DNA of 64,000 bases, taken from contig NW_026570304.1 in NCBI RefSeq assembly GCF_019649055.1, forward strand, positions 124,001 to 188,000, in the 5' to 3' direction. Origin of the DNA: Paramacrobiotus metropolitanus (taxonomy: Eukaryota; Tardigrada; Eutardigrada; Parachela; Macrobiotidae). The notes beneath the pieces are model-generated. The model did no database searches, was not told the origin of the DNA, and was given only the letters and a program-made list of their open reading frames with translations. Every line of letters begins with the position of its first letter. Positions within the stretch are counted from its first letter, which is position 1. The position numbers were made by a program, and so were the translations under genes. Shown one piece after another: positions 1 through 14,069 of the stretch.

Positions 1-978
1 TCGCTATTTCCCGGCTGAGCACGCACGCCACCGGCCCGCCAGCTGCAGCTGCATTGTAACAGCCATCCTGTACAATGCACACTGCAACGTCAGCAGCATC
101 CGTACATATCCGGCTCATTCGGTCAGTGTCACGCCACACGTCGCTGCAAATCCCAGGTGTTTTACCTTGATTTCACTGGGCCCGGCCGGGATACACACTA
201 GATAGGTATATCGAATTGCCGGGATTCATGTGCACATAGTACTGACTGTACCATATGGTAAACACTTGACGTTCAGGCCTCTTTGCGCAGCTGCAGGTGC
301 ACAAGACACCCGCGCACCAATCAGCGCCGGCCCCAATTATGCCGAAACAAACAAAACAATTAATTCTGCATGTAGCGTGCCTGTATTTATCGGTCTGATT
401 CAGCGGCAGCTTGTGCCAAGCGCCGATGGATGTAAGGTCACATATGTGTATATGTATAAGATTAATAATAAATAAATAAAATATGCATTTAAGCATAAAC
501 ATACACGTATATATATACCCCTTATCAACAGCGGTGCTGTATTATTTTGTTTGACTTGCCGGTAATGCACAAGTGGAAAAGCGGGACTGTAGTGGAGAGC
601 GGAGCCGGAAGGGAGAGCAGCCGTTGCCGGTGACAGCGAGGGAGGAATGAAAAGGAAGAATGCCGACTGACAATGCGGCACAATGCCGGCATTGACTCTC
701 ACGGCTGGCTTGTACACTCCTCGTTTAATCTGGCCCAGCATTTAATACAGCCGCGGCGAGGCGTGCATGCGCCCGTGCCCACTGCTGTTCGATTGCATCT
801 TGCTGTACAGTTAGACGCGGGATATCAGCTGGATGTGGATGGGATGTGGATGGGAAGGCGCCAAGTGCGGCTCATCCGGCCTGACGCGTGCACCGCACAA
901 AACACGACAGCCAGCGCTGCATCAGCATCAGCGCACACGCTTCCGCTTCCTCTCCACTTTCGCGGGCTGATATACGCT

Positions 979-1009
979 GCGAGAGTGTATATGCTATATA
1001 CACTCTCGC
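979..1009. repeat. Perfect 14-bp-stem hairpin
   Basis: Positions 979-992 and 996-1009 are exact reverse complements separated by a 3-base loop (gct). After one mismatched pair a further three bases pair on each side. No coding context. It could be a cruciform, a transcribed hairpin or the relic of a foldback element; the sequence alone does not choose between them. Confidence 0.85.
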
Positions 1010-2531
1010 TGCGCAGTTGACACAAGGAAAGTAGCTGCATCCACACTCATTCCACCCGGCTCCGGCTCCCGGGGAACTCGGCCTATTACAGTACAGCGCC
1101 GCGGAGCGCGGTGTTAACTCACCGGAAGTCTGCATATATGCAGCGCGTAGCCGTGCTAATCCGAGGCTGCGTTGATCCGGGGAAGACGCTTTGTCAGAGC
1201 GCAGATAATAAGCGGATAAAGCCAAGATTACCGTGGCACAACATCCGGTTAGGCTGACGTACATCACGCCGCATGCACGTTAAGCGGTATAATTAAGCCT
1301 GGTCCAGGGGGACGACCAGCACCGGGCCACTGCAGTGATTCCGGGAACATAGTGCGGCGTTTGACGTCGGTTTAAATTGGACTAATGCGTCGCTTGTCCG
1401 TTAACCTACATTTAATTCCAGCCAAGAACGGCTTGGGACGCATATACGTCGGCCGGATGAACTGAGATGTGATTCTGGGCAGGGATGAGATTGGGGAAGC
1501 GCGGGATAACTGTAATGCCGAGCGGGACAATTCTGGGAGCGGGTGCGCTGCCTTTTATGCCGACACTGGCCGTAAATAAGGAAGAGTGGGCGTTGAGTGG
1601 TGACTTTGTGTGTCGGACAGTGGGCAGTGCCGATTGCACAACACCATGCGGTCGAGCTAGAGGGCACATGCAACATACTGCAGCCGGCTTTGTTCTTTGT
1701 TAGGCTCGGCTGCGTTGACATACATGCAGCATATATGCGCAACTCGCGCGGGATATACGCCAACCAAACGATATATTATTATATCCTGCGCTGCACTGTA
1801 CAGTGTACATTTGTCGCACGACCATCTGCTGCCCATGCGTCGCTACTATCCACATATTGTACAGCTGGTTTCCCTCTCCCAGTTACAGCGCCAGTGGAAG
1901 GCACGCCAGCCTTCCCGCTGCTCCGTCTGGCTGGCATTTGCACTTACGCCGGTTGCATATGCATTGCTGGGATTTATCCCCGCATCCAGATCCAGATCCG
2001 GAGCAGAGCGCAGCTGTGCAGGCTGCCGCGTCGACCGACTCGTTGAGTCGTAAATATGTGCGTATGATGCGTACGCACTAGTACACACGGCCGTATTATC
2101 TGCTTCACACTGCATCTGTACAATTTCATTTGCTGGCTTGCAGCGGCATACATTGCACAGCCGGCACGGCCAGACAGAGTGACCCCTCCCGGACCTGTCT
2201 GCTAGATCCTGGTCTGGAGCATCGTCTGGAATGCTGGTTGCAGAGACAGATACAGATATATGTATATGCATATGTCGATGGGCTCAGCGTGGCGCAACAC
2301 TCATTACATCCTGCTCTTAATGTCTCTCTAACACTGCATAAATTATATATGTATTAATACAAGAAGACTGTATTATACAGAACGTTTATAAAACAGTCGA
2401 TAAACTTGCAGCGCGCCAGGCACATCGGCCGACAAAGTGCTTGGTGTAGCTCGCCCGGCACTCCACAGTCCACAGTAACAGGCGGCATATGCCGCACTGG
2501 CTGTCGACCGGCTGCTTAATGGGCTGTACAT

Positions 2532-3064
2532 GTTAGGTAAGAGCAGCCGCACCGCGGTGACAGCCAACGTTACTCTGGAAAGGGGCGCTGTAGCGCTGGA
2601 AAGTGCTGTAGCGCTGGAAAGGGGCGCTGGAACACATGTTCCAGCAGCACAAAAAACTTGCTTGCCGGAATGTGCAGGCCGTTGAAGCGTACAGTCACCG
2701 CAGCAGACTGGAACCCGCCGATGACGCACTTCCGGTGGAGACAACGCTATACATCCAGACAGTGCACATGCGTTCGGCCTGCACAATTCGGCAAGCGTGA
2801 GCGTGTGCGTGTGCTGTCATGATCTCCGCCTCCCCGGGCCACACTAGCCGCTGACGTCCCGGCCACTCCATTTTCACGGTCTTGATGAGTAAAGGAAGAA
2901 AACGTTAACGGCCTGACAGACGTACTCACGCACACTTTGCCCAAACACAGCGCCACCTCTACCGGACACCCAACCTTTCTTCCGAATTAAGTATTGAAAA
3001 CGCTACAGCGCCCCTTTCCAGAGTAACGCTAGCTGTCACCGCGGTGCGGCTGCTCTTACCTAAC
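2532..3064. repeat. 64-bp inverted repeat, 405-bp spacer
   Basis: Arm 2532-2595 and arm 3001-3064 are reverse complements over 64 bases with about two mismatches. Just right of the left arm (2590-2630) the word agcgctggaaagg recurs in tandem. The spacer has no convincing frame. The pattern suits a small foldback or MITE-like element or a local inverted duplication; I see no clear target-site duplication. Confidence 0.8.
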
Positions 3065-6000
3065 GCCGCCGGCTGGACGCCGGCAACGCTGAGGTTAACG
3101 CTGACTAACACTTAACGACAGCACAGTGATATTAAGCGGTGGTGTAAGGTGTCGCCGTTTGGGTCGGTCTGTGGGTCGGTCGGGAGGATATTGCGGGCTT
3201 CCCTTTCTGGCCGTTAGTAGGACACCGAGTGCGCTGGCTGGCAATTAAGCCGGCCCCGTTTAATATAACGCTGCACCAAATCGGGACGCGGTTGTTGTTG
3301 ATCGGCTTCGGCTAGCCAATGTATATAGCCATAGCCATTAGCCGAGCCTCGTCCGATCCGATTCGATATTACATCCGCTCTCGTCGCGGCTAATTTAACC
3401 GTCATCCTCAGCTCACAACTCACCCGTTTCCCATTTCCCATTTGACAGTAATTACGACCAACCCATGCCGGCGTTCACTGTTACATTACAGTGCCACGCA
3501 GCTCGTATAAACGGGAAGCACCTTTAATAAGTATCATGTCATTTAAGTACCAACTTAGTACCAGAAAACATTTATAACAGAAACACTTCCTCAGTGGCTA
3601 CTGCTAGCCTGATCGGGAACTGTACCCATACACAAATCGTATTCCCCCGTTATATCTGGTTGTTGCTCATATAAGCGGTTCAGGACCTTATTACGCAATC
3701 ATCACAGTTCATTTCCTTCTACTATTCTACGCGATACATCACCGTACGCACTTCGACAGAAAATCAGTGTCCAGTCTTTCAAGCGTAACCACCCTAATAT
3801 GCACACGTATTATACGCCTAAGTATGTAATTATTAATTAATCATATATAATATCGCATAATTATACTCGGTAGCTCGGAATTATACAAATTAAATACGCG
3901 AAATTATACAAATATAGATACGTCGGAAATTATGTCTTAGTGATGTCGCCCATTTACGTAATAATTATTGCAGTTGGACAAGATCGAGAGTTAGCGTTCA
4001 GGGAAAGGTGGAGCGGGTTTGCAACACGAGGAGGCACAGTACGACTACCGTATAATCCCAGGCGTATGGAAGATCGTGGAAAACAAATTAAATGCGCTAA
4101 TGCACGTCCATCGGCCGTTGCATCACGGCGGGACGGGAATCATGGGAATCCCGGGAAGGACGGGATGTGCGGCCGGTTGATCCGAGGGCGGCACAGGCGG
4201 ATCAGATGCCTAGCTGGCTGATCACTAGTCAGTACAGAGTACAGCCATGGCCGTGTACTCGTATAATGATAGCCGGCGCGAGATGGCGCAAAGAAGCATG
4301 TCATTGGCGACCTCGGATGCAGGGGATGATGATGATCCCTTTCGCACGACCGTTCTCCATATCCCCTAACGCCGGAATCACATTCCATCAGCGGTCTGAT
4401 CGCTTCTCTACGCAACTGCCCGCGCGTTGTAATATCAATTCCGTACACAGAATCTCTACACTCTTTAATCTGCCATGCTCCCTTGATATATATTGCAGTT
4501 CCCTGCAGCTGCCATGCAGGGAGGGAGGGAAGCCCAGGCGCGGAGCGAGAGGCCGTACAGCGTGCAGCGCGGGTTACATTGGATCGCCAGCGGAATGTGA
4601 CGGGACGGGAGGGAATGCAGGGAAACCAGGGAAGACGTACGCAGACGTTCGGCTCATAGGCTATATACAGTGCATGGTGGCTTTGCAGTCCGATTTACCT
4701 GCGCTCTCTTTGTACAGATATTATAAAGGACTCTCATAAAGGACTATTATATATGCTGTCAACATGGCGCGTCTCTTTCCCTTGTTCGCCTATTAGTGCC
4801 GCTCCTCTTGTCAGCGCCGGTCAACATAATCCCCGTTTCATCAGGCTCCCATCGGGGTCAGGCCTGCTTTAATTTAATGCGGATACCGTGCGTTTACGTT
4901 AGGCTGCCATTATGCCGGCGAGCTTGAGCCAAATTAATGACAGTCACGCTAACATTAGACCGGCTTCATTTCCTCCCCATCCCGCGGCCGCACATTCGAT
5001 ACTGGTCCAGTAATGTGCAGTCGAGCGTCGACGCGCTCTGTGTGTACTTGTATGCGGCTGCCGGTCATTCTGCATCCCTTCCAGAGCATCCCCAACGGCC
5101 GACGTTGCACGTACAATAATATATTTGTGCAATAATTTTGTAACGAGCAACCTGACCGGTGACCTTTACAATTTATCATAACATTTAACTATTCTTCTAC
5201 GTCAACATCCACCACCGCCGCTGAGTCATAGTCATTGGCTCGCCAATCAATTCCGTTTCTCCAAAAAAATTGAGCCAGACTCCCTGAGAAATTTAAAATC
5301 ATGGGCCGCGTTTTGCCGGCATACTGCACTTTTAAACAACTTGCCCAAATGGAAGTACTCTTTCCTTACATATACATAGTGTATCCTTTCCAAATAATGT
5401 TATATACATCGCGTTATATACGTACGTAGTGGTGGCAGATGTGTATACAATGTATTGATTTGTCTGCAGCTGCAGTGCAGTATCTCTCCGTATAATTATA
5501 ATCGATACACGCCATATTGATTGACAAAAATTTCACCCCGATCATGGCCAATTCAACATCTTGATATACTAGCACACAGACAAACGTAAGCACTTGTCCC
5601 ACCTATCAGAAACGCTGCAAATTACCGTCAAGGTTGTTGCAGTTAATTGACTCTATGTTGATGACCTTACAGCAGTGCTGAACCATTATAAATGATTTCT
5701 GTTTATTAACTACCGAAATAAAAGCACCGTAATTACAGAATTTACAGCGTGTTCTAAATCTGTGTACTCGTACATTCAAAAGCTGTATAATAACGTAGAC
5801 CTTTATTATCCGCCACGATCAGTTGTCCCTTATGGAAAGAATAGTGCGCTTACCAGCTTCCGGTTAAAATTGTATAGGTTGATATGTATATCGGCTGCAT
5901 ATGGCGGCCAGGGCGCTTGATTTCGGGGCAGGCATTCTTTGTAGGACACGTAGAGAACGTGGGCGCAGGCGGCGCTGGTCCGGGACATATGTGTGGTGTT

Positions 6001-7932
6001 AGGTCGGAGATGGAAGAAAGGAATTAAAGGAGCCCGTAATTGGAGCGTGGGAATACCGAATACAGAGGACGCGGGATGTGCGCGATTAGAGCGACAATGC
6101 GGATAATGGCTCATGTCTAATGGGCAGGCACTGAATCAGCGCACAAAGGTGAGCCTGAGGTGTCTTGGTGAGGGGAAGAACAGAGGAAGAGTGCAGGGAT
6201 TTAATACGGCACGCGTATATACGAGCAGCCGCAGTGCCGCTATATAACGCGCTTACGGGCCGGGATGATCTGCACGTCATGATCATGATCAGGAGCGGGA
6301 CAGGGAGAAAACAGGCTAATTAGACAGCGCAGGACTTCGTGGAAATCTAAATGCGTGCAGCGGATACAGGGCTGTGTGCTGAACTGCTGCGGCAATGCCA
6401 GCAGGTCGCGGCTGCACCGTGTATTGTAGCACAGCGAGCGCAGCACTAACTCCTTATTTCACTGGCGTGCACTGCCAGATCCAGATTCCAGACCGGGATC
6501 GACGCATGGCCGTGGGCGCGCGCTGCAGCCCAGCTGCACGGAAACTGGATGCAGATGCTATCTACAAACGCCGGCAAAAACGGGATGATGTGGATGCCGG
6601 AGCAGGCAGCTGGATATGATGCAGTGAGACTGCCGTTGTATGCAGTACCTACAGTCTGACTCTGCACTCTGCAGCAGTGCATGTCGCATAAAATACGATA
6701 TACGAGCACCTACTCGTACACAGTACAAGCAGGCCGGCCTTGCTTGCATGCGCGTTGGCGATGTACGGTAATGCCGCTGAATGCAGCGTATCTGTCGGGA
6801 TGAATCAACGGTAAGGGAGAGAGGATGCCGAGCCTGCGTCTAGCCCGTGCCTTGTGGAGTAGTCAGACGACCGCAGGAGAGGAACGGGAGCGTTCCCGTT
6901 GAGCAGTGGAGGGATCATACAAGTGTATATACGCGCGCTATAACGCTGCTGTACGCATATCTACAGACTCTGTACTTGTATATTACTACTCTAGGTCGGG
7001 CCGGGTGCAGCTGGACTTGAATAGTGGTATCTACTGTATCAATACTACGAGTATATACTCGGATGACGTACTGTATAGTCTGTATACGCTCCCGCTTCGC
7101 TTCCTCCTTTTCCCAGTACAACTGTACGGATTCCCCTTGGCCCAGCGGTGACGCTCGTATACCCTCTTCGACCTTCCAGTTACTGTAATTCATATCGTAC
7201 TTAAATGCAGCAAGCATTGCAACACAAATCTGTAGACTTTGCGGTTGTGTTAGATATTATATCTATATTATATTATATAAACATACAGATACGTGTAGTA
7301 TAACTTGCTGTATTTCTACGTACATACGAGTACTAACCGGGCTTTATTCATGGTATTCAGCCCCATCGGCAGTCTGGACATCAGGAATCGGGATAATAAA
7401 ACGGGATTATTCGATAGCTCAGGCTGTGAATCATGTACTGTATACAATTCCACTTGCACAGCCATTAGCCACGCATGTACCGGCGATTGTCCGACATAAT
7501 TTAAGCGGGTAATACTGCATTTATAGTTTTTATCCATATGGGAACATTCAAATTACTTACTCCATTTTGAATAATGCAGCAATTTGCAGCTTTATATACA
7601 AACTGAGAAATATACAGATATACAGCGTAATAGCGTAAAGCTTATATATTATTATGTACTTGATTTTTTAATAAGTATTACTACATACAGAAATTGCTTA
7701 CAATGCACAAAATACATATATTTATATATATATTATTATTAATCTCATTACGTTCCTTTTCTTTTGAGGAGAACGCTTCGTGTGAATATATATTTATTGG
7801 CATACAACAGTCAATTGCCTGAATAAGACCAGCCATGTTTTTACGGTCTTTCTCAAATTAATTACTGATCATTTCCGGCTTGTGATACTCGTATAAATAG
7901 CCAATTGCAGTGCGTATAACATACGTACTTTA

Positions 7933-7967
7933 AGTAAGTGCGTATAGATATAACATACGTACTTACT
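7933..7967. repeat. Short hairpin with repeated ATACGTACTT word
   Basis: 7933-7945 and 7955-7967 pair over 13 bases with one G-T type mismatch. The word ataacatacgtactt occurs twice, at about 7917 and 7952. Function unknown. Confidence 0.5.
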
Positions 7968-9524
7968 AATAATTCATATCCGTGTATAGTCGTGTAGGCG
8001 CCTTTTCGGGTTTGAGAACTGCGGTACGTGAAAATTAATTTTCTTACACCATTGCATGAAATTAATGTATGGGTGCATACTTGCAAATAATTACAGTAAA
8101 TCAATGACGTTATGACGGTATTATAATCAGCTCACGTCGAGTCGACGAGTACCACTCACTATCCAGTGATCCACCTGTATTCCGACTGCAACTGCCACCA
8201 TGGTACATTTAATTACTTTTATTGTTATGCATATGCATGCATATAATTAATATTTGCTATTGAGTATTGACCATGACGGATAAGGGCATGCACGTACAAC
8301 GTCCTTAACGTTAACAACATATTGCAATCGCTGTACCGTAGTGTGAGCACAAAATGGGCATAAAACTGATATTTAATTCTCACTATTTTAAAGAACTATC
8401 CCGCCACGGGCTTTTCTTCCACATTCCCGGCATTGACTTCAGCGAGATCCTCGGCGAGACCGGAAATATGCAGAACGCATATCTATATATTGTACAGGTT
8501 TACGTATAGACAACAACACAACATGTTTCGCAAATTCCAAATCTCTGTCTACTACTAACATACTTCGTACATTCATATTCAACTAGAATTCATTTGCATC
8601 TTGTTCCCTTTATTTTAGCCCTTTTTAGGTGCATGTGCACACGTACGGTAGGATGATCTGTGACTACTTCAGTCTACTTGTACAATGTGCAGTTATTCAT
8701 TGGATCCAGTTCCTATTCCCATTCGATTCCCGGAGAGGAACTCATTAAACCGCTGTCCGTGTGATGGTTATTAATGACTGTACAGCCAGCAAGTATCCCA
8801 TTTCAGTCAGCAGCGGGATAGTACAGCTATAATGCCGAATAGATGGGCTGGATGAATCATGAATGGCCGCCTGTCTGGCCTGTCTCACTGTCCGGTCCAT
8901 TTCCCGGCAGATTGTGCCTTTACAGCGCCTGTGTATTCTGTCCTGTCCTGCCGAGACAGAAGGCAATCTGTTCATAATAGCGCGCGTTTAGATCTGTCTG
9001 GCAGCGACAGCGATAGCCGGGAAGTAAGGAACGGGGAGCGGGCCATTTTGATTGTCAACGTCCCATTTCGCCGTGCCTGCTGTGCTGGATGTGCTGCGCC
9101 CTAATGAGCCAACAGCCCGATACTGCAAATAGTCGGCGGTAGTCCCCGTCGCGTTCCCCGGGGAGCTCACCCGTCCCGTCTGCCTTCCTATCGCCCTATA
9201 TCCGTGCCGGGCCGGACCACCCCGGCGCGGGCCCATTTGGGCCGCGTCGCCCGCCCACCGGGGGCCGTTACACCGCCGCTGCCCTGTCCAGCCCATTCCC
9301 GCCGCAATTCCCCTTCCCTTCCCTCATCAATATTCATTATGCCTGACGCATTTCCGCCATGCAGCCCGCCACGCTGCGCCAATCCATTTCAATTACATTT
9401 AATTCCCTATTTACACACAGACGCCCACTTTCCCCGTAACAACAGGCTCCGTGAAAGGAATGAGCAAGGCAATGGAAAGGAACAAAAACGACCGGAAATA
9501 GGGTAACAAGAAAGAAAGAGCAGT

Positions 9525-11420
9525 TCACTTGCAGTCGGTCTTGGGCTTCTTCTTGAGGAGGTTGCGCAGTTCGGTGCGGAGTTGCTGGCCGCTGAGCTGC
9601 GCCTGGTAGGCGTCGTTCTGCAGCTGCACACTGCGCTCCCGCTCATGCAGCAGGTGTTGGTCCACGCGGCCCAGCAGCTCCTCCAGCTCGGTGGTCCGTT
9701 CGCGCGCCGCGTGCACCTCGTAGCGCTTCTCGTCCAGTCGCTCGTGCAGCTGCTTGCTGCTGGCCTCCAGATCCTTCACGAACAGCCTAAACCCACCGTC
9801 TTCCTCAGTTACATGCCACTTTAATCGACAGACACCACTAACTGACCCCAGATTGTCCAGCTGCTTGAGCAGCTCCTGCTTCTGATCCTCCAGCACCAGG
9901 ATCTTCGTCTTCTGCTCGTCCGCCTGCGTCTCCATCTTGGCCAGGGTCTCCAGCGTGCGCGTGTGCCGGCGCGACAACTCCTCCTGCTCGGCCTCGCGGC
10001 CGTGCATGCGCTGCTCCAGCGTGGCGATCTTGTCCAGCAGACGCTGCCGTTCGCGACAGCTGTCGTCCGTCAAGCGCTACAAACATCGCACACGTCATCG
10101 ATTTATTTCCTGCACACCGTCAGAGAACGACAAGTACACACATCCAGCTTGCACTTGGACTCCTCGCTGTCCACCTGGGCAGAGCGCATCTTAGCCGTGG
10201 CCTCGTCGCGCTCGCACTCCAGTCGGCGCAGGCGCGCCTCGGCGTCCGCGTTGGGGTGGCGCTCGCGGTCGCGCAGTCGCCGGATCTCCTCCAGCGCCTC
10301 GTCGTACTGCTCGGCCATGCGTTCGCGCTCAACCTGCTCGCGCTTCAACTGCTTCAGCAGCTGCAAGAAACAAGACCATCAGTTACTTCACGGTTTCACC
10401 CACAAACAGGAAGAAAACTTTTTTCTCTCCCGCGCGCCACGCAACACAGCAATTCTGCATGCAATGCCACTGACGTTGTCGTGGTGTCAGTTCCGACACA
10501 CTATTATTTTAATACAAATGAATTATTACTGATAAACAACAACAAAATAAATCACAAGAAAAAATACGCAAAATATTGCTGAACAAGTATTACTGCGTTC
10601 GTTATTGTTTTTCTACAGGAATGTTTTAAGAAGTACAATAACTGGCTTTTCGTAGGAAATATTAATTCTTGTAACCATTAATGCAGCGCACCTGTTGGGC
10701 CTGGCAGTTGAGAAAGTCCACCTTGTCCTCCAGCTCCTGCAGGGCGTTGTTGCCCTTCGGCTTGACCAGTCCCGGCAGTCCGCAGTTCTCGGTGTCGTTC
10801 AGCGGGGAGTGGCGGGCCTTGCGCAGCGTACTGGCAATGGCCTTGGCGCAGTTATCGCGCGTCGCCGACTGCAGCTGGCCGCGGCAGGCGTCCGGGGCGG
10901 TTGGCATGCGCGCCCGCTGGTCACCCGCCGCGGGCGCTGCTGCGGCTGCACAGCCCCGGGAACTGCAGGGGCTGAGGTTCCGGGTGCGGCAGGAGGCCTT
11001 GCTGCGCTCGCAGGAGGAGTTGTCGGAGGAAGCGGGCTGCAAGACGTCAAGAGAGCTCAAAGCAGCAGCGTTGGAGTGAGTCAGCGTCAAAGTTCAAACT
11101 GACCAGGTTGGACTTGAGCACCTGGGCGCAGGGCTTGGCAGGGGCGGCGCATTTGGAGGGGCCTGCAAAAGGCAGTGTTAAGGGGGGCAGGGAAAGAGAA
11201 GGGACAGAGTGAGCGGGGCGCACAGCATACGATCACAGTGGCCGGGGTTGGGGGCCGTCTGGTGCAGTTCGCGGCTGCGAGTGCGGGCCTTGCGCAGCTC
11301 CGAGGCGAACTTGCCCGACACTGACAGGTAGTCGCGGTTGACGGACGGGGCCCCGCTGCTCCGGGCCATGCTATTCCCTGCTGCCCGCTTCGTGCTGCAC
11401 TTGTCGGGCGGGCACTCCAT
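9525..11420 (-). CDS. Cysteine-rich N-terminus plus long coiled-coil protein, unrecognised
   Basis: Six exons on the minus strand join in phase: 11420-11231, 11162-11104, 11036-10692, 10360-10142, 10076-9847 and 9786-9525. Together they are 1305 nt, giving 434 aa. The last intron is only 60 bp and a multiple of three, so an unspliced frame reads through it. The N-terminal 170 residues are rich in Cys, Ser, Ala and Pro. From about residue 185 to the end the protein is almost pure charged heptad coiled coil (Glu, Arg, Gln, Leu), ending in a basic KKKPKTDCK tail. No family is recognised. The start used is the first ATG of the exon, but an acceptor eight bases upstream would let it join an exon at 13873-13912. 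A centrosomal, ciliary or sperm-tail role is inference from architecture and from the neighbouring ciliary gene. Confidence 0.82.
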
Positions 11421-13872
11421 CCAGATCGCTACCAACAGCTACTGCCAAGCAGTTACACTTCCCAATTCCTTCATACAAATAATGCACCCAACGGAGAACC
11501 ATCCACGTCAAATGACTATCAGCGACTCAGCGCACAGCCATCAAATCCCTCTCACAAATGAACTGTGCACACCTCTACTGTCCCTGCAATAACGAAAAAC
11601 CAGCAAAAGATATTTCTAATATTATAATATAATAGGTTCGTTAATCAAGAACGTGACAAAATCGAAAAATCCACCAAAGTGACTAAACAGTGAAACACAC
11701 AAAATGATTGCAGCAGCAGCAGCAGCAGCAGAATGCTGATTGATTTCCGTGCAAACGGTGTACTGTGTAGTTAGTGCTGTTGTACTACATTAGCGTAGGT
11801 ACATACGGTAGTATTACTTTTATATCGTTGAATATCTATATAATAATAATTATTATTATTAAAACGGCAGCAAATGGAATGTTATATGCAGAACAAAGCT
11901 GAACTGCTGTATGTAAAGACAGTAAGTAACTAAAGTTGTAAACAAGCACTACTAGTGGTAATAGGCAACTCTTAATAATTATTTACAGTTTGTAGTTTCT
12001 ACGGCATACATAAAACAGTACGTATTATTTTATTTTCTTTACTAAGTATACAATATAGATACAGTATAAAGAGAGTTGCACATAAAATTCTAATTGCAGT
12101 ATAAACCTCTAAGTAAATAATTTCAAAATTTATTTAACTAGCTTACGTTATTTAATTTTAATATAATTTTTTACCAATCATAAATTAATTTGCTTCCTAG
12201 ATTCAATGGCAGCTGTAAGCTTGTAACTCGCAATCTTGCAGCCCAGCAACAACAAACAAAATTTGCTGTCAATATGACGTTTCGAAATTTTAAGTACTTA
12301 CGTAATACGTGCTAACGATAAATTATTAAGCCATCAGTTTTTGTTGGATTTCCGGCACGTACTGTAAGCACGTACATTGTAGTCTGTAGACAAGCAGAAT
12401 GTACAAAAATTGCCTTGTCGTTAATTCAGTACAGTACTGTATTGTCAGAATAAATTAAAATTTAATTAGTCAGAATTCAGAAAGTCAGTTGCGGTTTTGT
12501 GAATTTGTTCCTTCCGGTTTAAGGTAAGTAGGGTACACTGTGCTACTGTAGTGATGTACGATCGATCGTGAAAAAGAACACCGGTAAAGTCCAACAAGTA
12601 CAGTGCTGTAGAAAGTGAAAAATTTAATCAATAACGATATAAAGTTTATTATTGTAATATTTATTAGTATTATCATTTTAAACTGATAATTAACGACACT
12701 CGGACACTGATATTGTGAGAATTTAAGTGTTGTAGAGGTATTTAATAATTATGTTTACCCACGTCAGTATGTACTCGTAACTGGTAAAGCTGCAAGTTAA
12801 TTCTACAGTTTCTACTTTCTACTTACAACTTACAAGTACTGTATGTACTTCATACTTGCAAATAAAACTATTAACCTGTTTAGTACTTATTATTACGTCC
12901 AAACAACATCAATAAGCTGTACAAGTGCGAAATACTTGTTAGTTATTAATTTTAGTAAAATATTATGGCGCACATGCCGTTATCTATAGATATATCCTAT
13001 ATAGATACTTGTACGAACGATACACTCCCTTAATTTTCTGTGCCAAAATTAATAATTATTTAGGAATAAAGATAAATGAATAAAATAATTACTGTACGTT
13101 TCCGCGATGTTGGACTTGAGAGTCGTATCTATACTAGGTAATGATCATTTTCATAAAATGAAGAATGACGCATTTCCGGTGAAATCATTGATAGGTACAG
13201 TAAATCATTTACGTGTCGCCGCGACGGCGACACTGACACCATTCAAATTTCACCGTTCACAACTTCACACCACGGCTCTGTGCTCACTGCTCAGCGTTCG
13301 TTGGCGTTGTTGCTCGCTTGGCATTTAGAGCTCGTTGTTCATTGTAGCCAGTCCTTGTTGTTTGTGTTTCTTATCAAGGTTTCCAGTGCAGATTTGATTT
13401 TGTTGGGTGAGCGGGTGAATCAACGTTGCGTTTGTGTTATAAGTGTTGTAAAAGCTGGATGGGAGTAGTTGTGGAAGATTGATCATTAATTTATCTATCC
13501 GAACTTGATCTGTCGCTGCGAGGTTCGATCGCTGCTGCATTAATCGTAGCCGCGAGTCTCTGACATCCCGAGTGCGGAAAGCGGGCTGATTTCCCGTCGT
13601 TCGTTGGTTGATAGTTGAGCTGACAGGAATTAGCTGTTGTAAAGTGTTGTTGACAGTGTTGGGGCGACTGTGCGGATCGCGAAGTGGTCGCGAGGATCCC
13701 TTGGATATAGTATCATAGTTGGATAGTACTGTCGTGCAGCTGTGCAGTGTGCACTCCTGATTCCATCGTGATCCTTCCCACTTGCAGCTCGCAGGGGGCG
13801 GATTGAAATTACAATGACGAGAAGTAAGCAGAGCTGGCTGCATGATCCTGCGTCCTCGCAGATTAGACTCAC
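11421..13872. other. AT-rich stretch: intergenic or long first intron
   Basis: No coding region is supported. It is clearly more AT-rich than the first 9 kb and holds a (CAG)7 run at 11711-11731 and a TAA/TTA run near 11843-11863. If the candidate exon at 13873-13912 is real, this whole stretch is the first intron of the coiled-coil gene; otherwise it is intergenic DNA upstream of that gene. Confidence 0.5.
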
Positions 13873-13912
13873 CTGCGTCCTGTGGGCTAGCCGTAACGAG
13901 TGTCTTCATCAT
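13873..13912 (-). CDS. Candidate 5' coding exon of the coiled-coil gene
   Basis: On the minus strand two ATG codons in a row at 13912 open a 40-nt frame ending at a strong donor (G|gtgagt). Its single leftover base fits the phase of the acceptor ttggtag at 11429, which leads in frame (Ala-Ile-Trp-Met-Glu-Cys) into the first exon of the coiled-coil gene. That would make a 450-aa protein with a 2.4-kb first intron. It would also put the start about 150 bp head-to-head with the first DNAAF11 exon I can place, suggesting a shared divergent promoter. Seen: phase match and strong donor. Inferred: that they are joined. Confidence 0.4.
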
Positions 13913-14069
13913 TACGAATATAATGCGCCGATAACGGATAATGCAGTGATTGTCATTTGTGAATGTCTGCTGGAGGGAAATAGTCTGTAGAGTGTAGAGG
14001 GAGCGAAGCAGGAGCCTTGTCAGCTAGTCGAGCTGACAATTGTAAGACGTTTGTTGGCGTTGGTTGCAG

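Larger units (their letters stand above)
1..9524. other. Gene-free stretch, no supported CDS
   Basis: I find no exon chain, recognisable protein or RNA gene here. The open frames present are short, overlap on both strands and resemble nothing. Sequence is rich in GTAC, TATA and GCATATGC-like words. Structured items inside it (hairpins at 979-1009 and 7933-7967, an inverted repeat at 2532-3064) are listed separately. A CpG-rich, GC-rich patch lies at about 9130-9310, just beyond the 3' end of the coiled-coil gene; it has no convincing frame and could be regulatory. Confidence 0.6.

Noticed and set aside
2373-2786. 137-codon minus-strand frame with repeated Ser-Ala-Thr words
   Set aside because: The repeats come from the agcgctggaaagg tandem words and the inverted-repeat arm; no coding evidence.
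9204-9506. Plus-strand Pro/Arg-rich frame in the CpG-rich patch
   Set aside because: A product of GC-rich composition, with no homology or splice context; it abuts the 3' end of the minus-strand coiled-coil gene.
10662-11102. Overlapping plus-strand frames of 130-135 codons
   Set aside because: Antisense shadows of the cysteine-rich exon at 11036-10692, which joins in phase with five other exons.
13325-13912. 195-codon open frame on the minus strand
   Set aside because: Composition is not protein-like, there is no recognisable motif, and a strong donor (gtgagt) lies 14 codons after the start. Only the first 40 nt are kept, as a candidate exon.
14042-14069. 28-nt intron supplying the DNAAF11 start exon
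   Set aside because: It is far shorter than the other introns here, and the upstream frame has no ATG before a stop.
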